Shown here in pieces: positions 46,990 through 57,553 of a stretch of DNA of 64,000 nt. The translations under genes were made by a program, and so were the position numbers. Under the pieces are notes generated by a model. That model saw only the letters and a list, made by a program, of their open reading frames with translations, had not been told where the DNA came from and did no database searches. This DNA comes from Heliocidaris erythrogramma (taxonomy: Eukaryota > Echinodermata > Echinoidea > Camarodonta > Echinometridae), in assembly GCA_025617745.1 (NCBI GenBank), contig CM046863.1, positions 16,062,875-16,126,874 of the forward strand, in the 5' to 3' direction. The stretch's first letter is position 1. Each line of letters begins with the position of its first letter.

Positions 46990-47520
46990 AAAAATCAAAT
47001 TATATCAAAAGATTCGCCATAGTCCCAAGGTACATGAATGGACAATGCCAGACGTTTTAAGTGGTGGGGGTGCCCGCCAGACGCCCCAAAGGGGGTCCAA
47101 AAATTGAGCTAGATCAGCTGGAAAGGAAAACCTTAGAAACCTATATCAAAAGATTCGCCATATTCCCAAGGTACATGAATGGACAATGCCAGACGTTTTA
47201 AGTGGTGGGGAGTGCTTGCCAGACGCCCCTGAAGTTCCCCAACTCCCAATATTGAGCTAGATCAGCTGGAAAGGAAACCCTTAGAAACCTATATCAAAAG
47301 ATTCGCCATAGTCCCAAGGTACACAAATGACCACTCACAGACGATTTAAGTTGTGGAGAGTGTCTGCCAGACGGTAATGGTAATTCATCCCCCATTATTG
47401 AGCTAGATCAGTTGGAAAAGAAACCTTATATGGAACCTGTGGGAAATTACTCAACAGAGTCCAAAGATGCGCAAACGACCACTATAAGTACTAGACCATT
47501 TAAGTGCTGTAGAGTGACTG
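46990..47520 (+). repeat. Left-arm ~140-bp tandem repeats
   Basis: Four units, each with AAAAGATTCGCCATAGTCCC and GAGCTAGATCAG. Divergence increases inward. Confidence 0.85.
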
Positions 47521-49096
47521 TTAGACGTTATTATACAACCCCTATAAATATGTTATGCAGACTTACATACTACTGCCAGGAATCATCATGATTATATATT
47601 GTGGGATCTACCTGACGCACGTCCCCCACCCCCTAAAGAATGACACACAAATATGAAAATTAACAGTCATCATTTTTGTTCCTATTTTATTTCTTTTACT
47701 TGTACATGGGATACTCGACGTCGGACAAACGCTGTATCAGCAAAATATGATTTATTTAACGCACGTATAAGGAGTTTACACCTATATTTAGTACATTCTA
47801 ACAGTGAAAATTATGGGTTGTTGAGATTGTTCATATATAGTTTGTTATATAATTTACATTAATTCTTGACTGAATTGGTAAAAACCGTATTAGTATTGAC
47901 GTTATAATTTCATATGTTTATTGCAAGTACCAGCAACTGTTTTATTACTTGTTCTATTCCTGATCTAATTTGTAAACTATAAGATTCATTCAAAAATGTT
48001 CAGACACTTTTTTTTTCAAAAAGTGCTAGCGCAAGCTTTTAATCACATTTTTGCCGATTTAATGATTTCCCCATAATTTATACAGACGATAATAAACCAT
48101 TTCATTAAAACTTCATCCTATTTAGAATCATATTCCGCTCATTTTGATACCAACCAAATGTATGTACCTCACTGAAAACTCTCCAGGAAAAAGCTCCAGT
48201 CTCTACAATCATTTTAAATATGATAAATATTTAATTGGCCAGACCTATTGAAACGTATTAAAATCTTATCCTGATTATCGTTTGATATTACAAACTGCTG
48301 TTAAGATCCAGAGTTTTTTTTTTAAGATCACAATATATCCTGATACATGTATTTTAACAATGATATCTAATGACTACTTTGCAAAATGTAACCGGCTCTC
48401 AGGCTATAGCTGTGCATTTCAAATTACATAGTCTACACAGAGGCTTTGTTATCAATACTTAATTCCTGATAAATCAGATTTCACTTTTATTCACAAACAG
48501 AAATGTGTGTAACATTGATGTCAGTAATGTCCAATCCTCAATGTTTATATCAAATATGTAGCCTTCTAACGTTGGGGCAAGACTTTCGATTTTATAATAC
48601 AAATCACCCTTTTTCAGAGTTTTAGCCTGCATTATTCATAAATTAACTCTGTTAAATACATGTCAAGTTATTCATTATATTCATAGAAATACCTCATCTC
48701 ATCATATTTCATTCAACATGTTCAACATAATATGATGTTAGACAGATATTATTAGTTAGAAAGAATCGGAACGTCGCTCGGCCCAATTAGAAACCTAGTG
48801 ACATATTCGGATACACACATAAAGGTACAAAAAGGGTAATAAAGAATAATATAGTTACACCTGATCTCTGTTTATTTTGGTGAATTAGATTTGCCACCGA
48901 TACCATAACTCATGTAAATGTAAATATTTTATGGAATTTTGAAGTAAATATACAACATTCGCATATTTACAGACAATTGATTAATAATATTGTATATAGC
49001 TAGCAATACATGAAAGAAGATAATCTTTTAAGCGATCTTTTTTTTTTAATACACTTTGTTGGGCTTGAATATAAACTATATTGAATTCCAAATATT

Positions 49097-49200
49097 AACT
49101 GGGCGTTGTGGCGTGCGCCTGTAATCCAGCTAACAGTGGAAGTTCTAAACTGATTCAGCGGACCCAGGTTCGAGACTGAGTTAAAGGTCGGTCCCCAGAC
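49097..49200 (+). ncRNA. 7SL/SRP Alu-domain-like segment (SINE or pseudogene)
   Basis: GGGCGTTGTGGCGTGCGCCT followed by GTAATCCAGCTA closely resembles the 5' end of SRP RNA and of Alu, including the UGUNR motif (TGTAA). About 60 bp on, AGGTTCGAGACTG fits a Pol III B box; the GTGGCG region can serve as the A box. The SRP S domain is not seen downstream, so this is a truncated 7SL copy or the head of a 7SL-type SINE and not a working SRP RNA gene. It lies in the core of the foldback element. Confidence 0.5.
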
Positions 49201-50410
49201 GTAAATAATCATATCTGATTGATACACGTCTGTAAAAACCCAATTACACACACATATCGGGTCCAGTGTGTCTTATAGATCCATGAGCCTGTCTGACGGC
49301 TGTTTTGGGATAAATGTTCAAATGCATATTAGTAGAAATTCAGGTATGGTTTTTATGTATGACGAGTAATAGCATAAAGGCTGCCACTGAAGTTTATGTA
49401 AACATATATCCACTGTTTCAAACAATGCGGAATATAATTCTGAATATTATCTCCAAGTTTCATTGCATCATGATAAGGAATTAAAAAGTAACAGCCTAAA
49501 AGGAAAAGGTTCAAGTGATCAATGTGCTAACAAATATTCAAAAATCTCAAATGTTAACAAAACCGACGTTTTATGGTACTTTGCAGGGCACTCTGCTGAT
49601 GAGCAACGAAGATGTCCATTATCAAAATGGTGTTTACATGCATCAAAGATATGTCCAATATAAATTCACTGTCTGAATATTGTTTGAAACCCATATCAAA
49701 CCTTAAATATAAAATAAAAATCAATTTTCACGCCAAAATATAAAAAACTTATCAAAAACGTGTCGGTTTGCATTGAACGGTTATTTGTTATGAAGACAGT
49801 GTGGTGCATAATTGGTCGGTATTAAAATGTGCGGAATATGATTCGATGACCAAGTTTCAATTGATTTGAGTTCTTTACTCGTACGTTTTGAAATGGACGC
49901 TTATATGCTAGTAATAACTGAATTGTTTTTGATGTGAAAGTGGAACAAATAATAATTCAAAATTCAAACTATACCAATATGTCATATATACAAATATTAT
50001 ACTGTGTTAATATAAAACTCCTCTCTCCATTCGCACAAAAAAAATCACAGAAACTGGCCCCAGAATGGTCTACTATCTACTGTAGATAGTGTAATCAGTG
50101 AACCGCCCCAAATTTATAACGACAATACTGCAGTCAACAAACTAATGTCAATTATAATTATAACATACTATAATCATTAACAATCACACAAACCATAATC
50201 CAAATTGTTGAAAGGTACATATGAGAGTAAACACCTTACGTGCGTTAAATCAATCATATTTTGCTGGTTTTACATCGTTTGTCTGACGTTACTCTATATA
50301 TCCCATTTATATGTACAAATTTAAAAAAAAAACGGTATATAAAATTTTAAGAAAAACAATAATGACTGTTGATTTGCACACTTTGAGTGTCCTTCTTTAC
50401 ATGGAGGATT

Positions 50411-50433
50411 GGGGGGGGGGGGGGGGGGGGGGG
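50411..50433. repeat. G23 homopolymer
   Basis: Uninterrupted run of 23 G in the right arm of the foldback element. The left arm has only CCCCCACCCCC at the matching place. Confidence 0.9.
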
Positions 50434-50589
50434 AGGCGTCTGGCAGGTAGATCTCACAATATATAATCATGATAATTTCTGGCAGTATCTATGTAAGTCT
50501 AGACAAAGCTAATTTCTTTCTTTGTTTTTGCTGTTTTCTTTGTTCCCACGAACTTTCGTTTGCACAGGTCTGATCTCGCTCAAAATATA

Positions 50590-51130
50590 GGGGTGTATAT
50601 TAGTAACGTCTAACAGTCACTCTCCACCACTTACATCGTCTGGCAGTGGTCATTTGTGTATCTTTGGACTATTGCGAATCTTTTGATATAGGTTTCTAAG
50701 GGTTTCCTTTCCAGCTGATCTAGCTCAATATTGGGGGTTGGGGCACTTTAGGGGCGCCTGGCAAGCACTCCCCACCACGTAAGACGTCTGGCATTGTCCA
50801 TTCATGTATCTTGGGACTGTGGCGAATCTTTTGATATAGGTTTCTAAGGGTTTCGTTTCCAGCTGATCTAGCTCAATTTTTGGACCCCCTTTGGGGGCGT
50901 CCGGCGGGCACCCCCACCACTTAAAACGTCTGGCATTGTACTTTTGGGACTATGGCGAATCTTTTGATATAGGTTTCTAAGGGTTTCCTTTCCAGCTGAT
51001 CTAGCTCATTTTTTGACCACTTTGTGTCCTCCCCCTGGCCACAACCCACCACATGAAACATGCCAGACGGTCATTTCGTTATTTCGGACTATATGCGATC
51101 TTTACATTCATGCACATGAAAATTTGGTTT
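50590..51130 (-). repeat. Right-arm ~140-bp tandem repeats
   Basis: The same unit in reverse (CTGATCTAGCTCAATATTGG and GGCGAATCTTTTGATATAGG), four copies. Order and divergence mirror the left arm. Confidence 0.85.
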
Positions 51131-51161
51131 CCTTTCCAGCTAGGTTGACCCCCTGGCTCCC

Positions 51162-51380
51162 GGACTACTGGGACCACGTAGAGACGGTACGGTTGCCATA
51201 GATGATGCCTCCCCACACCATGATGATGCTGCTTCCCCCATAACGGTCATGTTCTGCAATACAGGGGTCGGCAAATCTCTCTCCTGCTCGTCTCCAGACT
51301 CTCCAACGTCCATCATTGTGGTCAAGGGAGGATCTGCTCTCATCTGTGAACAGAACTCTGCGCCATTGCTGTTAGGTCTT
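51162..51380 (-). pseudogene. Tc1-like transposase fragment
   Basis: The minus strand encodes QQWRRVLFTDESRSSLDH, then NDGRWRVWRRAGERFADPCI and DRYGGSSIMVWGGI. This is the central part of a Tc1-family DD34E transposase, including the FTDES motif with a catalytic Asp. A TAA codon stands just before QQW and another follows the WSQ end. The N-terminal DNA-binding part and the final catalytic Glu region are absent. A dead fragment adjacent to the foldback element. Confidence 0.82.
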
Positions 51381-51530
51381 TCAGGAATAAAAAATATATT
51401 AAAAATATGATGCAAACCACAGGCATGACAGATCTACAGTATTCATGGTGTTAGGTGGAAAAAGAGAAACAACGGTGACTTTGTACCGTGGGGGCAAGGG
51501 AGGTTTTTATTACATCACAAGACGAGTATA

Positions 51531-52605
51531 CACTCTTAAAAATGCGGGGTCGCATATTTATTCGACCACGTTTCGGGGTTGTTTTCGATCAATAATGCTC
51601 CCGCTGCATTAAAATGACCAGTTTTTGCGTGGTCAAAATGACCACGCAAAAACTGGTCATTTTAATGCACTCTAAAAAAGGACTGGTCAAAAAATGTACC
51701 AATGCGATTGGTCAACACCATATGGGTTATTTCCAAAAATATGTTGGTCACAATGTTCCAATTTCACTGGTTAATCACTAACCATTTGAAATATTGCTTA
51801 TTCATCAGCAAGGTATTGGTCCGACTTCTACTTGGTTAAACGTTGGGCCATTGTCATGAATATTCATGATGTATCCTGAATACCCATGAGCAACCGTAAA
51901 CAACCAGAATTTATATATAAATGACACTTGATTTTTAAGTTTTTATGCAATGATTGCACTTTGAAATGTGATGAAAAATGTATGTATACTAATTATTATG
52001 TTGTACATATTCAAACATGTAATTAGGTTTAAGATCTAAAAATCTACATTAGAAAATTAAATTAAAATCTTTAACCACTTTTAGCAAGCACTGCAATACA
52101 GTCCCTATATAATAAAGTAAAGGTTTTCAGGATATATAGGTATAGGATGTAGGACGATAGGATGATATGCTATACGATAGGAGAGGATAAGTTATATAGG
52201 TCATAGTGAGCAAAATATACAAAATATGTTATGATATTACTTGACATTAGCTTCTATTTTTTAATCTTTGAAACGTGGATGGTACACGCGCATCCGGCAG
52301 AAGTATCAACCCCGTCCGACGGGAAATGACCACGTTGCGTGGTCGGAAGAAATGACCCCGTACGTTTTGACGGGGTTATAAGGTAATGATCATTAGTATG
52401 CGGGGTCAAATTATGCGGGGTCAAGTTATGCAGAAATGACCACGCAATCGTGGTTAAATTTTGACCACATTCGGGGTCGAAATGTAACCACGCTATGTGG
52501 TTACTTTGGGTGACCCCGCACGGGGTTTGTGCATAGTTGATCCCGCATGCGGGGTCATTTGTAACCCCGTTTGGGGTTATTTTTGACCACGCATTTTTAA
52601 GAGTG
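51531..52605. mobile_element. Word-mosaic element W2 (ACCCCG/GACCACG words)
   Basis: 1075 bp. TA flanks both ends; inverted ends CACTCTTAAAAATGCG are identical. The right third is packed with GACCACG, CGTGGTC, ACCCCG and CGGGGT words in both orientations. The left part contains a perfect hairpin (51605-51669) and, after CACTCTAAAAAAGG at 51668, what may be a decayed nested relative using GGTCA/GGTTAA words. No coding frame. Confidence 0.8.
51605..51669. repeat. Perfect 31-bp hairpin with 3-base loop
   Basis: Arm 51605-51635 (TGCATTAAAATGACCAG...) is an exact reverse complement of 51639-51669, loop AAA. It includes the GACCACGC word of W2. Confidence 0.92.
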
Positions 52606-52618
52606 TAGGAGTGAAAGA

Positions 52619-52762
52619 GGGGGGGGGGGGGGGGGGGGGGTAGAAAGAAAAATATATCGGGAAATTAAGCCTTGGCAGACATGGGCGCAATTCATCAGGG
52701 GGACATGCCCCCACCTTTTTGAACAACTTTTTTTTTTTTTTTTTTTTTTTTGGGGGGGGGGG
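52619..52762. repeat. G22 run and T/G homopolymer junction
   Basis: G22 at 52619-52640, then a T run of about 23 joined directly to a G run near 52730-52762. Followed by GTCAGAGAATTTTGGAGGAA, a repeat also found at 54543-54556 and 56350-56372. Confidence 0.8.
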
Positions 52763-52899
52763 TATTTTTGCTCGTCAGAGAATTTTGGAGGAAAACGAGA
52801 CCCCCAAAATGTGATAACCTGTTTTTTTTTGGTGTTTTTTAATAGTTAAATCATGTGGTGTCCCCCTCCCCCTTGGCAGAGATAGAGAAAGAGGGCAGT

Positions 52900-52921
52900 G
52901 GGGGGGGGGGGGGGGGGGGGG
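52900..52921. repeat. G22 homopolymer
   Basis: Uninterrupted G run directly left of element W3. Confidence 0.88.
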
Positions 52922-52924
52922 TTA

Positions 52925-54211
52925 CACTGTTAGAACGTTGATTAAAATTCTTAATCTTGTTGGTTAAAATTTTAATCAACCGAGGGTTACCAGGTGAACC
53001 ACACATTTGTAGGTTAAAACTTTAATCAACGGCCTGTTGATTAAAGTTTAACCTGTGGTCGATTAAAAGTTTTAATCATTTGTTGGTTAATCGTATTTTG
53101 CTCAACGTTGGTTAAATTGGTGTTGATTAAACTAAAACATATTGTTGGTTAAATGTTTAACCATTTGTTGGTTAGTTTTATTTTGTTGGTTAAATGTTTA
53201 ACCATTTGTTGGTTAATCATATTTTGCTCAACATTGGTTAAAATGGTGTTGATTAAACTTAACAAATTGTTGGTTAGATTTATTTGATGAGAAACTCCCC
53301 GGAGAAACTCTTTTCATATCTGTAATTGTTGTCTAGCTAGCCTTATAACGAAATAGACCAACTCAGTGATCTACTTTCAGCGGTTTGGTAAGTTCGACCT
53401 TCTCAGACCTGGACTAGACTTGACTAAGGCAGGCCCACCGGTAGACTACGCCTACGCCTACATTGGTGCTTATATCTTTTTCTCAAAAAACTGTTATAGT
53501 TTCAGTGTTTGTCATATTGCCCTGTCCGCGAAATATGGACATGCGCGAAGTTGAACACACCGCCATACCGCCGGCGTCGCCTCCTCGCTGCCATAGGCGC
53601 AGTCAGTAAATCTACCGGTGGGCCTGGCTTAGCCAGGTCTAGTCCAGATCGAGCAGGTCGAACTTGCTCCCAAGCCGTTTAAATTAGAAAGAAAGAGCAC
53701 ACTGTAGATCTATGTCTTCCCAAGATTAAGCTGGACAACAATCACATATATGAATAATAGTTTCTCACCTTCAAACACGCCGACAAACTCTTTGAAAGTC
53801 CCCACTCATTCAGCGACTTGAATGACAATGCCTTCCATTTTTATCGCAAACAATTTCTGTGATAGATTTGTGCGCAGCGAATTTGTTCCAAATCCATATG
53901 CGCATGCGCTGTTCGGTCACGCGATTGGTATTTTAATCAACTTTGATCAAACTTTTAACCAACAAAAAGATAAAGTGTCTTGACAGTTAGCACTATCAGT
54001 TTGGCGGGAAAGCAGAGAACACTGTTTTTAATCAATGTTGGTTACAAAGTAACCAACAAGAATAAAAAACAATAATTTTAATCAACAATATTTTTAACCC
54101 ACGCAAGATTAAAAGTAATTTTTAACCAACATTCATTTTATAACCAATGTTGAGCGATTTTTAATCAACATTTTTTTAATCCGTAGTTTTTTAATACATG
54201 TTTTAACAGTG
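52925..54211. mobile_element. Word-mosaic element W3 (GGTTAAA/TTTAACC words)
   Basis: 1287 bp with TA on both sides and inverted ends CACTGTTAGAACGTTGATTA and (reversed) CACTGTTAAAACATGTATTA. Both flanks of the interior are dense in GTTGGTTAAA, TTTAACCA and TTGATTAAA words. A tandem block with CATTTGTTGGTTAATC and ATTTTGCTCAAC occurs twice (53085-53150, 53203-53270). A separate inverted-repeat element is nested in the middle (53379-53680). Confidence 0.8.
53379..53680. mobile_element. MITE nested in W3
   Basis: About 300 bp. The left arm GCGGTTTGGTAAGTTCGACC runs through GGCCCACCGGTAGA; the right arm is the imperfect complement (GGTCTAGTCCAGATCGAGCA side). Arms about 65 bp. Confidence 0.75.
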
Positions 54212-54223
54212 TAGGGGTTTAAA

Positions 54224-54560
54224 CCCCCCCCCCCCCCTTGGGCTGCCAAGTCAAAATTTAATGTGCATAGGAAAAACGCCATCATGTCCAGACCCACACA
54301 GTACGTTCCTGTAGCACAGGACTGCCTTTTATGGTCTCCATTGCTTTAGTAGATGCCAGGAAAACATCACTTACGGGGGTTCAAAATAGCGAGAGAAAAA
54401 AAATCGGCTCGCCGCTACGCGGCTCGTGCATGGACATCGCCGCTTTGCGGCGTGTGGACGATGCTCTGCATCGTCGTTGAGTCCACTGGCGGATTCAGGG
54501 GGGCACTTGCAGCCCGTGCTCCCATTTATTTTTTTTGGCTTGTCAGGGAATTATGGAGGA
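54224..54560. mobile_element. Poly-C/G-bearing repeat remnants
   Basis: A C14 run (54224-54237), ACTGGCGGATTCAGGGGGG near 54486 and GTCAGGGAATTATGGAGGA at 54542. These are pieces of the GGCGGATCCAGG-type repeats also seen at 44302 and 63315. Boundaries unclear. Confidence 0.4.
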
Positions 54561-54915
54561 TAGAATGATGAAAAGAAAGAACAGATAGAAAGAGAAAATA
54601 ATAGAATGAATAAAAACAAAGAAAAACATAAGAAATTTAAAGAAAAATAGAAAGAGAAAACGAAAGAATGATGAAAACAAGGAAAGATAGAAAGATGAAA
54701 TGACAGAATGATAAAAACAAAGGAAAACAGGGAAAGATTGAAGAGAAAATGATAGAATGATAAAAACAAAAAAAACAAAAGAAAACGAGGAAAGATAGAA
54801 AGATAAAACGATAGAATGATAAAAACAAAGAAAAACATAAGAAATCTAAAGATAAAAAAAGACGATAGGATGATGAAAACAAAGAAAAACAAAGAAAAAA
54901 CAGAAGCCTTGGAAA
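54560..54915. repeat. A-rich minisatellite, ~55-bp unit
   Basis: Repeats of GATAGAATGATAAAAACAAA and GAAAGATAGAAAGA in tandem, diverged. The Phe/Ser-rich minus-strand open frames here are shadows. Confidence 0.78.
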
Positions 54916-54959
54916 GATATAGAGATAAATGCATCAGGCAGGCAGTATACGGTTTGATT

Positions 54960-55230
54960 TGCGCGCGAAAAAAATTGACCCGCTTACTTGAGCTGCCATA
55001 GCAACAAGACCACTTTGAATCGTTGAGCGATTTGAGACTTTAAAAATGCGCGGAGTGTGAAGGCAAACAAAGCGTTCTTCAAGAACCGTTCCTCTAGAGC
55101 GCTCTAACTTGGAGCGGTCCAGAAGTGAGTGTGAAAGGCCTCTAATATGGAACGTCAGTGGCGCAGATAATCTATGAAGATTGAAGAGCGCCATCAAGCT
55201 CCAACAGCAACAACAACAAGGTTGCCCAAA
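54960..55230. other. Unique stretch, nothing recognised
   Basis: Mixed-composition DNA with a few CpGs. The minus-strand frame (54934-55248) has no recognisable domain. Confidence 0.35.
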
Positions 55231-55234
55231 TTCG

Positions 55235-55490
55235 ATTCGATTTCGCAAGACACATCGCGGCGTTTGACTTTCCGATACGATGATGAGTCATATATCCGCT
55301 CCGATCCGGTCACCATGGACGTACATGAATGTAGCTGACGTATATATCGCACTTATGATCGCACTGCACCGTACGCGCGCGCGCGCGCTAGAGTTAGCTA
55401 GCTAGCTCGTACCAAGCCCCTAAAGCGGCCGCCATTACGCTGTAACATTTGGGCACGATTTGAACGCGCCCGAAGCCCCCGATGCATTAT
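55235..55490. promoter_or_regulatory. CpG-rich patch, possible promoter or enhancer
   Basis: About 250 bp with many CpGs in an AT-rich setting: a (CG)7-type run near 55375, GCGGCCGC at 55426, and TGAGTCA (AP-1-like) near 55284. No downstream exon was found, so function is only a guess. Confidence 0.3.
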
Positions 55491-55499
55491 TCATTTTGT

Positions 55500-56165
55500 A
55501 CGATGCTCCCCTACAGTGTATATGCTTTACACACAGGTAAAATATAAATGTGGATCAGTGTCACGCATGCGCATTAAGAAAGGTCAAATCCGCCTAATCT
55601 ATTCATGTATGCTAATGTATTCATCATATTCATCACTTGGCTAATGACGGCGCATCGATAATTGACGAATGGGCGTCATTCATATGGTGTCATTAAATCT
55701 TTATGATAATTAGGTCCCAACATGTGATCAGTCAGCACAAAAGGGTTAACGTTACTTGGTGGAGTTCAATGAGTTGTATACCGTAGTTATGAAGAAGATA
55801 AATACATGTTGTTCACATTAAATTTATTACATCTCATGAATTAAGAGAAAAAACTTTTACATTCATAATAAGTAATTTTTCAAATTACTTTTGAATAAAT
55901 TTACTATCTTTGACCAGTAGGATAATGTTATAAAAAAAGGGGGAGGGGGAGTGTGTATAATAATTGAAGGCCAAATTAAGGTAAGAATAAAATATCATCA
56001 GAAGAGGTATCCTTCGATTTTCTTGAGGGGCAACTTTCGCATTGATACCAATTTGTGAATCTTATAATTATACCTTTCAAAGAGAATTATGAACCTTGAA
56101 AATTCGGCCATTTTAGTTGACCCGAAAACTATTAGATTTTTATTCTTTACTTTCTTTCCCTCTTT
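55500..56165. other. Intergenic stretch, nothing recognised
   Basis: AT-rich, no features apart from short G/C runs. Confidence 0.4.
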
Positions 56166-56169
56166 CTCA

Positions 56170-56190
56170 CCCCCCCCCCCCCCCCCCACT
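56170..56190. repeat. C18 homopolymer
   Basis: Eighteen C in a row. Confidence 0.85.
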
Positions 56191-56404
56191 AGCATACCGG
56201 GGTGGGGGTGGGCAAGGGGACAGACTGCCCCCTAACAGCTTTTGACCCCCCCCCTCTATTTTTTTTTTGAAAGACAAGTATAAGCCTATTTAAGTGTGCC
56301 ACCCCTTTCTTTTATAACATAACCTTTTTTGAAATTCATATTTTGCTTGTCAGAGAATTATGGAGGAAAACTGGACCTCATCAAATCTGGTAACCCCCGC
56401 CCCA

Positions 56405-56627
56405 CCCCCCGAATTTTGGAGGAGGAAAAAAAATTCTCGAAGGGCTAGCTAAAAAAATTCCCTTCCCCCATTTTCATCAAATCTTCTTTCACCTTTCCTC
56501 ATCTTTTTTCTTCCCTCCCCTTTCTCTCTCTCCCTCTCTCTCTCTCATACACACACCTCGATCACACGTCCTGGTTCATTTTGGAGGGGAAACAAATCTT
56601 GGAGGGCTGGCTAACCCCCCCCCCCCC

Positions 56628-56659
<32 letters not shown>

Positions 56660-56750
56660 AAATCCTCTATTTCACCTTTTCTCATCTTTTTTTCTTCCCT
56701 CTCTCTCTCTCTTTTTTATCTCTCTCATACGCACCTCGATCACACCCCCA
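56405..56750 (+). repeat. ~170-bp tandem duplication with CT-rich tails
   Basis: Two units, 56409-56577 and 56579-56755. Each reads ATTTTGGAGG, then GGGCT(A/G)GCTAA, a homopolymer tract, TTTCACCTTT(C/T)CTCATC, a CT-rich tail and CACCTCGATCACAC. Confidence 0.72.
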
Positions 56751-56759
56751 TCCCCATAT

Positions 56760-57295
56760 GGTTCATGTCATTGATATAACGTGAGAGGACCTTTATCATG
56801 TTCACATGCAAATTTTCAATAACAATTATCTTTCTTACAATCAAGAATTAAGGTGCAATTTTATGCACACGTCAATTCGGGAATAGTTAGATTTTCTCAC
56901 TTTTTAATGAATATTTTTGTACATGCAGAAATGATAACAGTCTTTAGAGATGTTTAGACATTGTATTACTTCTTAAATAAACCCATCATTTATCTGCAGT
57001 CATACTCTTTCATGAGTTCTATTACAACTGACTTGTCATGGTCAAATAATATTCTTTTCTTGACAGTAGTACAAATATGTACATGCATTAAAAAAATGAA
57101 TTTCAATATAAATGAATCATACATTATTAATTTCAATCCCTATATTCAAGAGGTAAATTATTGAATTTACACTGGAGAAATAGATACTATTAACTTTTTA
57201 CCACTACACCCCACAAAAGAAGAAATAATAAAAGAAATAAATGACCATCTAATTTCCATGTTCAATACGCACACCATGTTACTCTTGAAAAACAG
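56760..57295. other. Intergenic stretch, nothing recognised
   Basis: AT-rich DNA without features. Confidence 0.4.
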
Positions 57296-57310
57296 ATAAT
57301 GTGAGTCTTT

Positions 57311-57384
57311 AAACGAAGAACCTTGATGGGAGGAATTTTAATTTGTTTACAAATTAAAATTCCTCCCATCAAGCTTCTTCGTTT
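57311..57384. repeat. 36-bp-arm hairpin with 2-base loop
   Basis: Arm 57311-57346 and arm 57349-57384 are reverse complements with one mismatch (AGAACC against AAGCTT side). Loop TT. Confidence 0.9.
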
Positions 57385-57478
57385 ACTAACCATTGTCTAC
57401 GGCGGACTGTTGAATATTAATGAGTCAGAAAGAAGAGGATCTTGGGTATTTGATTCCAGTTCATCGTGACTTGGCCGT

Positions 57479-57553
57479 GAACCAGAATAGCCTGGTGGTT
57501 AAGTCGCTGCCCGGAAAGCAGTAGATGACAGGTTCGAATCCCGCTGGTTCCAA
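57479..57553 (+). ncRNA. tRNA-like sequence with Pol III A and B boxes
   Basis: TAGCCTGGTGGTTAAGTCG fits an A box and GGTTCGAATCC is a perfect B box. TGAACCA and TGGTTC at the ends can pair as an acceptor-like stem, and CTGC/GCAG bound a 7-base loop reading CCGGAAA. The D and T stems are imperfect and position 33 is C where tRNAs have T. Read as a tRNA-derived retroposon head, possibly from a Ser- or Leu-type tRNA. Confidence 0.55.

Larger units (their letters stand above)
46990..51130. mobile_element. Foldback (TU-like) element, 4.1 kb
   Basis: Two inverted arms: 46990 to about 47915, and about 50105 to 51130. The outer part of each arm is four or so tandem units of about 140 bp (TATCAAAAGATTCGCCATAG, TGCCAGACG, GAGCTAGATCAGCTGGAAAG). 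The inner part is unique AT-rich sequence with matching blocks such as ATCATGATTATATATTGTG and CAGCAAAATATGAT. A 2.2-kb AT-rich core holds no long open frame. This matches the layout of sea-urchin TU and Drosophila FB elements: long inverted repeats with tandem outer domains. Terminal target duplications could not be fixed. Confidence 0.78.

Noticed and set aside
49097-49300. Functional SRP RNA gene
   Set aside because: Only the 5' Alu-domain-like part is visible; the S-domain motifs are absent downstream.
46990-51130. CRISPR-like regular repeats
   Set aside because: Units of about 140 bp without spacers, in two inverted arms, in a eukaryotic genome; it is a foldback transposon.
51140-51415. 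91-codon minus-strand open frame as a gene
   Set aside because: It is the wrong frame of a Tc1 transposase fragment; the meaningful frame is shifted and broken.
54551-54934. 127-codon minus-strand open frame rich in Phe and Ser
   Set aside because: It is a shadow of the A-rich minisatellite at 54560-54915.
57479-57553. Functional tRNA gene (anticodon GGA by position)
   Set aside because: D and T stems do not pair well and the base before the anticodon is C; it lies inside a retroposon-like insertion.
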